Of a stretch of 64,000 bases of DNA, positions 41,251 through 52,638 are shown in pieces. Source of the stretch: Deinococcus puniceus. GTDB lineage: Bacteria; Deinococcota; Deinococci; Deinococcales; Deinococcaceae. The notes beneath the pieces are model-generated. The model made no database searches, was not told where the DNA came from, and saw only the letters and a list, made by a program, of their open reading frames with translations. The translations under genes were made by a program, and so were the position numbers. Within the stretch, counting starts at the first letter, position 1. Every line of letters begins with the position of its first letter. The stretch spans positions 1 to 64,000 of the forward strand of contig NZ_CP011387.1 of the NCBI RefSeq assembly GCF_001644565.1. Direction: 5' to 3'.

Positions 41251-42036
41251 ATGAGTATCAGCGTCGATCTGTCCAGCAAAACCGCCCTCGTGATGGGTGT
41301 CGCCAACGCCCGTAGCCTCGGCTGGGCCATTGCCGAGCAACTGCTGGCCGCCGGGTGCCGCGTGGGATTTTCTTATCAGGGCGAGCGCCTGAAGGGAGAA
41401 CTGGACAAGTTGCTGGCGGGCAAGGAAGGCGTGTGGGCGCAGCAGGCCGACGCCACCAGTGAAGACGACCTGACGGCCCTGTTTGCCCGCGTGAAGGCCG
41501 AATTTGGCACGCTGGACATGCTGGTGCATTCCATCGGCTTTGCCCCCCGCAGCGCGATGGATGGCCGGTTTGTGGACACTACGCCCGAAGACTGGAACAC
41601 GGCCCTCAGCGTCAGCGCCTATACGCTGGTGTCCACCGCCCGCCACGCCGAACCGCTGCTGAATGCGGGCGGTAGCATCGTCAGCCTGACCTACCACGCT
41701 TCTCAGCAGGTGGTGCCCAAATACAACGTGATGGGCGTTGCCAAAGCCGCCCTAGAAGCCGCCACCCGCTACCTCGCTTCCGAAATGGGCGCGGCGGGCG
41801 TGCGCGTGAACACCATCAGCGCAGGCCCGATGAGAACCATCGCCGCCCGCTCTATTCCGGGCTTTGGGGCCATGTACGAAAAAGCCGCCGCCGCCGCACC
41901 CTTGGGACGCAACGCTACCCCTGAAGAAGTGGGCAAACTGGCCCTCTTTTTGCTGTCAGACCTCGGTAGTGGCATGACCGGACAAACGGTTTATGTAGAC
42001 GCCGGGGCCAGCATCATGACGATGAAGGTGGACTGA
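41251..42036 (+). CDS. fabI: Enoyl-[acyl-carrier-protein] reductase (NADH)
   Basis: Last reductive step of fatty-acid elongation. 261-aa short-chain dehydrogenase fold with the FabI-type nucleotide loop VMGVANARSLGWAIA, AFSYQGERLK-type segment (seen as FSYQGERLKGEL), SIGFAPRS and the Tyr/Lys pair in YNVMGVAKAALEA. The frame is open from 41080, but TACAGT (41238-41243) ends 7 nt before ATG 41251 and family similarity begins there. Confidence 0.95.
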   Translation: MSISVDLSSKTALVMGVANARSLGWAIAEQLLAAGCRVGFSYQGERLKGELDKLLAGKEGVWAQQADATSEDDLTALFARVKAEFGTLDMLVHSIGFAPRSAMDGRFVDTTPEDWNTALSVSAYTLVSTARHAEPLLNAGGSIVSLTYHASQQVVPKYNVMGVAKAALEAATRYLASEMGAAGVRVNTISAGPMRTIAARSIPGFGAMYEKAAAAAPLGRNATPEEVGKLALFLLSDLGSGMTGQTVYVDAGASIMTMKVD

Positions 42037-42099
42037 GAGGGCGTCGGGCGGTGAGCCTTGAGACGCAGCCCAGCACCAAGCTGGCATCATAGAGACACC

Positions 42100-43146
42100 A
42101 TGCCTACGCCTCGCTCTGACCTAGACCTGCCTTACACCCTCGATATTCTGCTGCGCCTCCTGGACACCCCCAGCCCTACCGGATTCACGGGCGCGGCGGT
42201 GGCGCTGATCGAATCGGAATTGTCGGCGCTGGGCGTGCCTTTTGTTCGCACGCGCAAAGGGGCGCTGACTTGGGAAATAGCTGGCACTGGTGCGGGCCAC
42301 GTCACGTTTAGCGGCCATGTAGACACGCTAGGCGCGATGGTGCGCGGCATCAAGGGTTCGGGCCGCCTGACCCTCAGTGCGCTGGGCGGCTACGACTGGG
42401 CCACTGTGGAGGGTGAAGACGTGCGCGTGCATACCCAGTCGGGGCGGGTGATCACGGGCACGGTGGTCAACATTCGCCAGAGTTTGCATGTCCACGGCGC
42501 GGGCCTGCGCGAGCTGAAGCGTGAGCAGAGCGTGATGGAAGTGCGACTGGATGAAGCGGTGTTTTCATCTGCCGACGCGTTTGCTCTGGGTATCAGCGTG
42601 GGCGATTTCGTCAGCTTCGATGCGCGGCCCCGCCTGACGCCCGCCGGATACATCAAGGCGCGGCATCTGGACAATAAGGCGGCGGTGGCGGTCTTTCTGG
42701 GTGTCACGCGCACGCTGCTGCACACGCCGCCTGCCCGCACGGTGGCTTTTCATGTCACCACCTACGAGGAAGTGGGGCACGGAGCCGCCACCGGGATTCC
42801 GCCGCACACCGACGAACTGATTGCGGTAGATATGGCCGCCATAGGCGACGGGCAAACCAGCAGCGAACACCACGTGACGCTGTGTGTGGCCGATTCGGGC
42901 GGCCCCTACGACCACGAGTTGGGCAACCGCATCCGGGCAGCAGCGGCACGGGCCGGAATAGCCCTGCGTGTGGATATGTACCCTTTTTACGCCAGCGACG
43001 GCACCGCAGCTTGGCGGGCAGGCGGAGACTATCCGGTGGCCCTAATCGGCCCCGGCGTAGACGCCAGCCACGCCTACGAGCGCACGCATACGGACTCGCT
43101 GGCGGCGACGGGGGCGCTGATGTTGGCGTATATGGGTGGGGGCTGA
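42100..43146 (+). CDS. M42-family metalloaminopeptidase
   Basis: 348-aa peptidase of the M42 (tetrahedral aminopeptidase/glutamyl aminopeptidase) family, with two metal ions. Ligands: His/Asp in FSGHVDTLGAM, Asp in ARHLDNKAAV, Glu pair in TTYEEVGHGA, Asp in AVDMAAIG and His in YERTHTDSLAATGAL. ATG 42100 is preferred to 42058 because family similarity begins shortly after it. Acts on peptides in the cytoplasm. Repeat B copy 2 follows. Confidence 0.9.
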   Translation: MPTPRSDLDLPYTLDILLRLLDTPSPTGFTGAAVALIESELSALGVPFVRTRKGALTWEIAGTGAGHVTFSGHVDTLGAMVRGIKGSGRLTLSALGGYDWATVEGEDVRVHTQSGRVITGTVVNIRQSLHVHGAGLRELKREQSVMEVRLDEAVFSSADAFALGISVGDFVSFDARPRLTPAGYIKARHLDNKAAVAVFLGVTRTLLHTPPARTVAFHVTTYEEVGHGAATGIPPHTDELIAVDMAAIGDGQTSSEHHVTLCVADSGGPYDHELGNRIRAAAARAGIALRVDMYPFYASDGTAAWRAGGDYPVALIGPGVDASHAYERTHTDSLAATGALMLAYMGGG

Positions 43147-43166
43147 AGGGCGTCTATAGGTCTAGG

Positions 43167-43253
43167 AAGGGCAATCGCTGGCGCTCATTCACCCCCTCTA
43201 CTGCGTAGCTCTGCGAGTCCCAGCCTCCCCCCTCAAGGGTGAGGAGCGAAAAC
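43167..43253 (+). repeat. Repeat family B, copy 2
   Basis: About 87 bp: AAGGGCAATCGCTGGCGCTC, ACCCCCTCTACTGCG, CTCTGCGAGTCCCAGCC, TCAAGGGTGAGGAGC. Nearly the same as copy 3 at 48714 and a shortened copy at 29979. Flanked on both sides by short AGACCCTTAGA-like words. Confidence 0.85.
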
Positions 43254-43325
43254 CAAGATGCTAGGTTTTGCCCTCGCCCCTTACGAGACCCTTAGACACC
43301 CTCCCACACCACCGGAAACGCCCCT

Positions 43326-44890
<1,565 letters not shown>

Positions 44891-44894
<4 letters not shown>

Positions 44895-46426
44895 TCTGCG
44901 CCCTTCCCCGTCAGAGAAACGTCCTCTTGTGCCCAGTCTTTGGCCCGTAACACGGCCCGGCCCCAGCGTTCCATACGATGCCCGCGTTCGTCGGCAGTGG
45001 TGCGCGGCTCGAAGGTGCGGTCTTCTTGCCACTGAGCCGCGATTTCGCCCGCGTCTTGCCAGTAGCCCACCGCCAACCCTGCCAGATAAGCCGCGCCCAG
45101 CGCCGTCGTTTCAGTGATTTTGGGACGAACGACAGGCACGCCCACGATGTCGGCCTGAAGTTGCATCATCAAGTCGTTTCGGCTGCCGCCCCCGTCTACG
45201 CGCAACTCGGTCAGAGCCGGACTTCCCTGACTGCTCACATCCTGCTCCATAGCCGCCAATACCTCCGCCACCTGCATGGTCACGCCCTCCAAAGCAGCGC
45301 GGGCAATGTGGGCCGCTGTGGTTCCCCGCGTCAGCCCCAGCATCGTGCCGCGTGCGTGCGGATCCCAGTAGGGCGCACCCAAACCCGCGAAGGCCGGAAC
45401 CAACGTCACCCCGCCGCTGTTTTCTACGCTGGCCGCCAACGCCTCCACGTCGCCACTTTCGCGGATGATGCCGAGGCCGTCGCGCAGCCACTGCACGGTG
45501 GCCCCGGCGGTAAAGACGCTGCCTTCGAGGGCGTAGGTGAGCTGTTGACCCAAGCGCCAAGCCACAGTGGTCAGCAGGCGGTGCTGGCTGGTCACGGCCT
45601 CCTGCGCGGTGTTCATCAGCAGGAAGCAGCCCGTGCCATAGGTATTTTTGGCCATGCCGCGTTTTAGGCAGGCTTGCCCGAAGGTGGCCGCCTGCTGATC
45701 TCCGGCGATTCCGGCAATGGGAACCCGCGCCCCCAGCAACCCTTCCGCCGTTTCGCCGTACACCTCGGAACTGGCCCGCACCTGCGGCAACACGGCGCGG
45801 GGAATGTTCAGCAGGGCCAGTAGTTCATCGTCCCAGTCTCCGGTATGAATATTGAAGAGCAGCGTGCGACTGGCATTGCTGGCGTCGGTGATGTGGAGTT
45901 CTCCGCCCGTGAGGTTATAGGTCAGCCAGGAATCCATCGTGCCAAACGCCAATTCCCCGCGTTCGGCCTGCTGGCGGGCGCCCGGTACATGGTCTAGCAG
46001 CCACGCGACTTTGGTGCCCGAAAAATAGGCGTCCAGCACCAGCCCAGTTTTGGCCTGAAACGTGGCCTCATGGCCCGCCGCCCGCAGCGAATCGCACAGG
46101 GGCGCGGTGCGGCGGTCTTGCCACACGATGGCCCGGTGAATGGGCCGCCCCGACGCCCGCTCCCAGATCACCACCGTCTCGCGCTGGTTGGTAATGCCGA
46201 TGGCCGCTACGTCTGCCGCCCGCAGGCCCGCCCGCGTCAGGGCTTCCTGCGCCACGCCCACCTGCGTCCCCCAGATTTCCTGCGCGTCGTGTTCCACCCA
46301 CCCCGGCTGAGGAAAAAACTGCGTGAATTCCTTTTGCGCGGCGGCCACCACGGCTCCCGCCCGGTCAAACACGATGGCGCGGCTAGAGGTGGTGCCCTGA
46401 TCCAGAGCCAAGATAAATTTAGACAT
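44891..46426 (-). CDS. glpK: Glycerol kinase
   Basis: FGGY-family kinase phosphorylating glycerol with ATP. 511 aa. N-terminus [40 protein letters not shown], substrate loop [22 protein letters not shown] and the C-terminal [16 protein letters not shown]. Start 46426 has GGAGGA 9 nt upstream; the longer frame is not family-like. First gene of glpK-glpD. Confidence 0.97.
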
Positions 46427-46637
46427 AAGCGTAGTCCTCCGGCAGATGGTGAATAGTTTGGTTGTTCTGATGGACAGTGCCCGCAGCCTAGCAGCAAGGC
46501 TCACATTTGGGCGGCCACCGTTCAGCAATCTGACGGCAAATCAAGGCCTCTTCACGCCCCTCTTGCCAGAACAGCACGGGCGCGGCGCACACTTGGGGCC
46601 ACTCATCAAGCCCTAGTTCAGCAAGGAGGCAACTATC

Positions 46638-46850
46638 ATGACCGGCCCCTATGACCGCCCGCCTGCCCCGGCCACCGAACCCACCGACACGCCCCTGCCC
46701 CGCCCGGAGCGCCTGCCCGGTGGCGATGACCTCGGCCCGATGACCGATCCGCCCGTGAATCCCGACACCCCTGGTTTTCCGGAGCCGCAGCCGACAGACA
46801 ATCCGGACACTCCGGCGTGGCCCAACCCGATGCCGATGCCCGCGATGTAA
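46638..46850 (+). CDS. Small proline-rich acidic protein
   Basis: 70-aa protein with 23 or so Pro, frequent DTP and PEP patterns, no membrane segment or Cys; probably disordered. An almost perfect AAGGAGG ribosome site 8 nt before the ATG argues that it is really translated. No family recognised. It stands alone between glpK (divergent) and an M48-like gene (convergent), with a hairpin after it. Confidence 0.7.
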   Translation: MTGPYDRPPAPATEPTDTPLPRPERLPGGDDLGPMTDPPVNPDTPGFPEPQPTDNPDTPAWPNPMPMPAM

Positions 46851-46858
46851 AGGGTGTG

Positions 46859-46935
46859 GGAAGTGGGCTGTAGGTTGTGGGAAGGTCAAAAGATATTCAT
46901 GGTTTTGCCCTTCCTACAGCCCACAACCCACTTCC
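46859..46935. repeat. Imperfect inverted repeat between convergent genes
   Basis: Arms 46859-46885 and 46909-46935 match at 23 of 27 positions when inverted; the four differences are all transitions. Loop 23 nt. It may serve as bidirectional terminator for the small Pro-rich gene and the M48-like gene. Confidence 0.7.
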
Positions 46936-46946
46936 TACAGCCTCAT

Positions 46947-47669
46947 TCAAAACTTCATCAGCCTATGCCCCTGCACCCGGAGCCACTCCCGGTGCAGTTT
47001 GTGTTGGGGCATCAGGCGGGAAACGTGCGCCCAGTAGCGCGGCGAGTGGTTCATTTCCAGCAGGTGTGCGGCTTCGTGCAGGGCCACATAACAGGCCACG
47101 TCCAGCGGAGCGCGGGCCAAGGCCCAGTGCAGGCGAATCTGGCCGTCGGCGGTGCAACTGCCCCAACGGGTGCGCGTGTCGCTGACGTGTACGGCCTTGA
47201 GGCGTGAGCGGGCATTCAGCCCATCGGCGTAAATTTCAACCAGTTCGCGGTAACGCGGCAGGGCGGCGGCTTTGTACCAGTCGGTCAGGGCCGCTTCTGG
47301 TCTGTCAGAGGGAACCCACAGCGCACGCCCCACGCGCTCGGCCTGTGTGCCGGGGCTGTTCAGGCGCAGTGTCAGCGGTTCCCCCAAAAAACTTAGACTT
47401 GTGCTGTCTGACAGAGAAGAAACGGCAGGCACGCGGGCGGCATAGGTGGCGAGGTGTCCGGCGGCCCAGTCGCGTTTGGCGTTCAGAAATTCCAGCAGCG
47501 TTTTGTCGGGCACCTGCGTGGGCGCGTGCAAGATCACTTCTCCGGGGCGTACTTGCAGCCCCAGCGTGCGCCGCCTCGCACTGCGCTGCACCCGCACCGG
47601 CACGCCGCCCACGTTCCAGCCTTCCCCATTGCCCACACCCACTCCCGCCATAGCTCTAGCAAACCGCAT
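46947..47669 (-). CDS. YgjP-like M48-type metallopeptidase (DUF45)
   Basis: About 240 aa. Zinc motif HEAAH in YVALHEAAHLLEMNHSPRYW, with the upstream SDTRTRWGSCTADGQIRLHW that marks the YgjP/DUF45 family. The N-terminal beta part has RSARRRTLGLQV. Cytoplasmic; role unclear in most bacteria. Starts at 47669 (ATG) or 47651 (ATG, MAGVG) are both possible; neither has a clear ribosome site. Confidence 0.88.
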   Translation of the reverse strand: MRFARAMAGVGVGNGEGWNVGGVPVRVQRSARRRTLGLQVRPGEVILHAPTQVPDKTLLEFLNAKRDWAAGHLATYAARVPAVSSLSDSTSLSFLGEPLTLRLNSPGTQAERVGRALWVPSDRPEAALTDWYKAAALPRYRELVEIYADGLNARSRLKAVHVSDTRTRWGSCTADGQIRLHWALARAPLDVACYVALHEAAHLLEMNHSPRYWAHVSRLMPQHKLHREWLRVQGHRLMKF

Positions 47670-47698
47670 CGGGAGCCAAAGCGGGTGAGTGGCCCGGA

Positions 47699-47835
47699 TG
47701 ATACGGATTCCGATTGAACAGTTATGAAATAACTGCGAAATCCGACTGGAAGGAGTAGGAAAAGTACGGATTCCAGAATGGAGTTAGCTTTCGGCGCTGT
47801 TCCGAAAGATAACGAAATGGCCGGAATCCGGATGA
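47699..47835. repeat. Intergenic element with GATACGGATTCCG and internal hairpin
   Basis: Begins GATGATACGGATTCCG, contains the perfect hairpin CAGTTATGAAATAACTG and a CTGGA...TCCAG pair around a second TACGGATTCC (about 47765). Similar GATACGGA/GTACGGA starts occur at 16381, 35970 and 52552, which suggests a dispersed short repeat. Confidence 0.5.
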
Positions 47836-47887
47836 GTTGCTCAGGAATTTTGAACCCGGTTCACCCATTCGGGTTACACTTCAGAGC

Positions 47888-48670
<783 letters not shown>

Positions 48671-48713
48671 GGGATTGAGGCGTTGGCGCGGTGGGGAGTC
48701 TGAAAGTCTGAGG

Positions 48714-48800
48714 CAAGGCAATCGCTGACGCTCACTCACCCCCTCTGCTAGCGCAGCTCTGCGAGTCCCAACCTCCCCCCTCAAGGGTGAGGAGCTAAAA
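48714..48800 (+). repeat. Repeat family B, copy 3
   Basis: About 87 bp: AAGGCAATCGCTGACGCTC, ACCCCCTCTGCTAGCGC, CTCTGCGAGTCCCAACC, TCAAGGGTGAGGAGC. It sits in the gap between the two fatty-acid genes, followed by AGACCCTTAGACC at about 48850. Confidence 0.85.
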
Positions 48801-48907
48801 GCCCCAACGCTCCACCGCACCCACCATCCATCTCTAGCCCTTCGACTCTAGACCCTTAGACCAAGCCCCCAGAATCTCACCCACGTTCAACCCAAAAGGA
48901 GCGCCAC

Positions 48908-49732
48908 ATGACTCAAACCGCCGATCCCGCCACCACCTTCCGCCCTGACCTGCTGCGCGGCAAACACGCCCTGATTACGGGCGGCGGCAGCGGCATCAAC
49001 CTCGGCATCGCCCAAAGTTTCGCGGCGCACGGCTGCGCGGTCACCATTTTGGGCCGCAATCTGGAGAAGGCGCAGAAGGCAGCGGCGGGCATCGTGGAAG
49101 CGGGCGGGCAAGCCCTTGGCGTCAGTGCCGACGTGCGCGATTTTGCGGCCCTGCAAGCGGCGGTGGCCCTCGCGGTAGAAGCGCACGGCGACTTCGATAT
49201 CGTATTGGCCGGAGCCGCTGGCAACTTTCCCGCCCCCGTGGACGGCATCAGCCCCAACGGATTTAAGACGGTGGTGGACATCGATCTGCTCGGCACTTAC
49301 AACACCATCAAGGCTGCCGCGCCGCACATCAAGGCTCCGGGCGGCAACGTGCTGAGCATCAGCGCTTACGGCGTGCCCGTGCCCATGCAGGCGCATGTGG
49401 TGGCCGCCAAAGCTGGCGTGGACGCCCTCACCCGCACGCTGGCCGTGGAATGGGGCCTGCGCGGCATCCGCGTGAACGCCATCATTCCCGGCCCAATCGA
49501 CGGCACCGAGGGTATGGCCCGCCTCGCCCCGGACGAAAAAACCCGCAGCCAATTCACGCGCACCGTACCGCTGGGACGCTTCGGCCTGCCCCAAGACATC
49601 GCCAACGCCGCGCTGTTTCTGGTGTCGGACGCGGCCAGCTATGTGACCGGCGTGATTTTGCCCGTAGACGGCGGCCAGAACATGCTGGGCGGTGCGCCGC
49701 AATATCAGATGTTTTTGCAGATGACGCAGTAA
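48908..49732 (+). CDS. SDR-family 2,4-dienoyl-CoA reductase-like
   Basis: 274-aa short-chain dehydrogenase. Nucleotide motif [16 protein letters not shown]. The usual YxxxK is replaced: the Lys lies in [20 protein letters not shown] with no Tyr four residues before. This, with [18 protein letters not shown], is the pattern of peroxisomal-type 2,4-dienoyl-CoA reductase (DECR2). It would reduce dienoyl-CoA with NADPH during breakdown of polyunsaturated acids, fitting the isomerase gene upstream. AAGGAG lies 6 nt before the ATG. Confidence 0.82.
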   Translation: MTQTADPATTFRPDLLRGKHALITGGGSGINLGIAQSFAAHGCAVTILGRNLEKAQKAAAGIVEAGGQALGVSADVRDFAALQAAVALAVEAHGDFDIVLAGAAGNFPAPVDGISPNGFKTVVDIDLLGTYNTIKAAAPHIKAPGGNVLSISAYGVPVPMQAHVVAAKAGVDALTRTLAVEWGLRGIRVNAIIPGPIDGTEGMARLAPDEKTRSQFTRTVPLGRFGLPQDIANAALFLVSDAASYVTGVILPVDGGQNMLGGAPQYQMFLQMTQ

Positions 49733-49883
49733 AGGCGGTCTAAGGGTCTAGGATCTAAGGGACTAAGAAGGGCAAAAGCCAGAGCAGAAGCTACATCGCC
49801 TCTGCAAACGCCAACTTTCACGAGCCACCCTTAGACCCTTAAGCCGACAGCCACGCTTCAGCTTCACACGCTATTCTCTGCGG

Positions 49884-51275
49884 GTGCGCCGCCTGCTGAC
49901 CATTTGTACGCTTATTCTGCTCTCCGGCGATTTGGCGGCCCTGTCTCCCACCACGCCCATTGCCGTGCAGTTGGTGCGCGATCCCGGCCTCAGCGCAGGC
50001 GTGCGGGAAGCGTTGCGGGATGTGCCAGACGGCGTACAGGTGTCGGTGCTGGTACGGGAGGTGGGCGGCGGCCCGGTGCTGGAAGCCCTCAGACCCGACG
50101 AGTCCATGATCCCGGCCAGCACCCAAAAACTGGTGACGGCGGCTTCGGTGCTGGTAGACCGGGGCGGCGCGGGCGGGTGGTGGAGTACCGAACTGACCGT
50201 GCCAGCCGCAGAAGTGGGCCAAAAAAACGTGTCGGCGTTGACCCTGCGCGGCAGTGCTGACCCGACTCTGAGCGTGGCGGGCGGCTCCAACAGCCTGCGG
50301 GCACTGGCAAAACAAGCCTTTGCGCGTGGCCTGCGCCGTGTGAATGCCGTGCGGCTCGATGAATCCCCGATGCAGGCGGGCGGCTGGACGGAACTGATCG
50401 TGGGCGTGCCCATGACCACCGTGCGCCTGAGCGAGTGGGAAACCAATCCCCCGATTTCGGCGCAGGAAGCGCGGGCCAGAGCGGGTGCGGCGCTGGTATC
50501 CGAACTGCGGCGGGCAGGAATTGTGGTGGGTTCGGACGCGGTGGGTGTAGCCCCCAAGTTCACGCCGTATCTGGCCCCTGCCCGCGTGGATGAGGACGGA
50601 AAAGCCCTGCCGCCTGACCCGCTAGTTCCTGTAAACCGCCGCCCAGAACACGGTCTTGCCAGCGTCCGCAGTGCCTCGCCTGCGCTGGTGGTGGCCGCAG
50701 TGCTGCGTCCCAGCGACAACCTGAAAGCCGAGGAACTCTTGGGCAGTCTGGCCGCCACACCGTTGGGGCGAGGCACGCTGGCGGGCGCACTCCTGCGCGA
50801 ACGGGCCGCCCTGCGCCGCATGGGCATAGACCTGACCGGCGTGGCTCTGGCCGATGGCAGTGGCCTCAGCCGCAACAACCGCCTGACCGCCCGCACACTC
50901 GTACACCTGCTGAGCGTGCTGCACGACTTGCCCTACGCCACAGCCAAAGCGTCTGCCACTCTGCCCGCCGCCGTGTACCGCGCCCGCCGCAACGCTTTTG
51001 CCGAGGCCTTGCCCCAAGCAGGAACAGGCGAAACTGGCCCCGCCCACACCGGACGCGGCGGCACGATGGCCCTGAGATTGCAAAATTCGGGGCTGGATGT
51101 TCGGGCCAAAACCGGAACGCTGCCGGGAGTCAGTGCGCTGGCGGGCTACGTCACCGCCAAAAGCGGCAAGATACTGGCCTTTTCTATCCTGATGAACGGC
51201 CCCGAAACCACCCCGATCCTGACTCTGCGCAGCGTGCAAGACCGGATGGTGCAGGCCATCTCGGCGGCGCACTGA
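49884..51275 (+). CDS. dacB: D-alanyl-D-alanine carboxypeptidase/endopeptidase, PBP4 (DacB) type
   Basis: Exported class C penicillin-binding protein of 463 aa that trims or cuts peptidoglycan peptides. Signal peptide [18 protein letters not shown]. Active-site SxxK in [13 protein letters not shown], SxN in [14 protein letters not shown] in [10 protein letters not shown]. The GTG start follows TATTCT (49872-49877) by 6 nt, the leaderless pattern. The C-terminal VQAISAAH ends the protein. A long perfect hairpin lies 100 bp after the stop. Confidence 0.93.
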   Translation: MRRLLTICTLILLSGDLAALSPTTPIAVQLVRDPGLSAGVREALRDVPDGVQVSVLVREVGGGPVLEALRPDESMIPASTQKLVTAASVLVDRGGAGGWWSTELTVPAAEVGQKNVSALTLRGSADPTLSVAGGSNSLRALAKQAFARGLRRVNAVRLDESPMQAGGWTELIVGVPMTTVRLSEWETNPPISAQEARARAGAALVSELRRAGIVVGSDAVGVAPKFTPYLAPARVDEDGKALPPDPLVPVNRRPEHGLASVRSASPALVVAAVLRPSDNLKAEELLGSLAATPLGRGTLAGALLRERAALRRMGIDLTGVALADGSGLSRNNRLTARTLVHLLSVLHDLPYATAKASATLPAAVYRARRNAFAEALPQAGTGETGPAHTGRGGTMALRLQNSGLDVRAKTGTLPGVSALAGYVTAKSGKILAFSILMNGPETTPILTLRSVQDRMVQAISAAH

Positions 51276-51377
51276 TGGGGTGTCGGTGAGAGGAAAAGCC
51301 AGTGCTAGACGCCTCTGTTGACTGCTCTGCCTCCCCAAAACCTCACTGCCCCAGCACCCTAGACCTTTAGACCGTTA

Positions 51378-51443
51378 GAGCAGGACGGAGAATGGAGTCA
51401 CCGAGAAAAGCGACTTTCGGTGACTCCATTCTCCGTCCTGCTC
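51378..51443. repeat. Perfect 27-bp inverted repeat (long hairpin)
   Basis: Arms 51378-51404 and 51417-51443 are perfectly complementary, with a 12-nt loop. No T tract follows on either strand, so it is not a standard terminator. It lies between dacB and galE in a 277-bp gap that also has AGACCTTTAGACCG-type words just before it. Confidence 0.9.
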
Positions 51444-51552
51444 GGTAAAATTCACTCGCTTCGCTCGGTCATTCTTATGACAAATGCTGTGAACCTTCCC
51501 GTAGCTTAGATTTCCAACTCGCCACCCCGAAATCCTTTGCTAACCTACCCGC

Positions 51553-52545
51553 ATGAAACTTCTGGTGGTGGGCGGGGCAGGCTACATCGGGTCGCATACG
51601 GTGCGGCAACTGCGGGCGGCGGGGCATGACGTGGTCGTGCTGGACAACCTTTCCAGCGGACACCCGGAAGCCTTGCCGCCCGAAGTGACGCTGGTGAAGG
51701 CCGATCTGCTGGACGCCGAGGCCGTGAAAGCAGCCCTGAACGCGCACCAACCCGACGCTGTGATTCACTTTGCCGCGCTGATCGAGGTGGGCGAGAGCAT
51801 GCGGGCACCGGGCCGCTACTACCGCAACAACGTGCTGGGCAGCCTGAACCTGCTGCAAGCCATCGTAGAAACGCGCAAGATTCCGCTGGTGTTTTCCTCG
51901 ACTGCCGCCGTGTACGGCACCACCGACGCCGTGCCGATTCCTGAAACGGCCACCAAGCAGCCCGAAAGCGTGTACGGCGAAACCAAGTGGATGACCGAGC
52001 AGATGATTCATGCCTTCGGCACGGCACACGGCTTGCCGTATACCATCTTGCGCTACTTCAACGTGTGTGGCGCGGCTCCGGGCGGCGCGATTGGCGAGGC
52101 GCACGCCAACAAGACCCACCTGATCGAATTGGCCTGCCTCACCGCTCTGGGCCAGCGCGAGAAAATGATGATTTTTGGCGACGATTACCCCACGCCCGAC
52201 GGCACCTGTATCCGCGATTACGTGCATGTGCAGGATCTGGCCGACGCGCATGTGCTGGCGGTGGAAGCCCTGCACGGCGGCGGGCAAGTAGCGACCACCT
52301 ACAACGTGGGCCTTGGTCACGGCTTCAGCGTGCGCGAAGTGCTGGACGCCGTAGACGCGGTGGTGGGTACGCCCCTGACCCGCGAACTGGCCCCCCGCCG
52401 CGCCGGAGACCCCCCACGCTTGGTGGCCGACGCCACGCTGATCGTCAAGGAACTGGGCTTCAGCCCCAAATTCACTGACCTGAAAGACATCGTGGCAAGC
52501 GCTTGGGAGTGGCACCGCACGCATCCGCACGGCTTCGAGAAGTAA
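51553..52545 (+). CDS. galE: UDP-glucose 4-epimerase
   Basis: NAD-dependent epimerase interconverting UDP-glucose and UDP-galactose, supplying sugar for polysaccharide. 330 aa. Rossmann motif GGAGYIGSH, Ser in FSSTAAVYG, Tyr/Lys in VYGETKWMTE, RYFNVCGAAPGG and DGTCIRDYVHVQDLADAH. TAACCT (51541-51546) ends 6 nt before the ATG. Convergent with the YibE/F gene. The gap after it holds small nested hairpins (CTGACG/CGTCAG near 52625) but no clear T tract. Confidence 0.95.
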   Translation: MKLLVVGGAGYIGSHTVRQLRAAGHDVVVLDNLSSGHPEALPPEVTLVKADLLDAEAVKAALNAHQPDAVIHFAALIEVGESMRAPGRYYRNNVLGSLNLLQAIVETRKIPLVFSSTAAVYGTTDAVPIPETATKQPESVYGETKWMTEQMIHAFGTAHGLPYTILRYFNVCGAAPGGAIGEAHANKTHLIELACLTALGQREKMMIFGDDYPTPDGTCIRDYVHVQDLADAHVLAVEALHGGGQVATTYNVGLGHGFSVREVLDAVDAVVGTPLTRELAPRRAGDPPRLVADATLIVKELGFSPKFTDLKDIVASAWEWHRTHPHGFEK

Positions 52546-52638
52546 TGCAGTCGTACGGACTTCGGTTGAAAGCCCTCTGTTCTGGCTTTTAATCCGGCGG
52601 TAAGAAGGAGGCGGGCTGCACGCTCTGACGGCGGAGCG

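Noticed and set aside
51378..51443. Intrinsic terminator of dacB
   Set aside because: The stem is far longer than usual and no T tract follows on either strand; reported as an unexplained hairpin instead.
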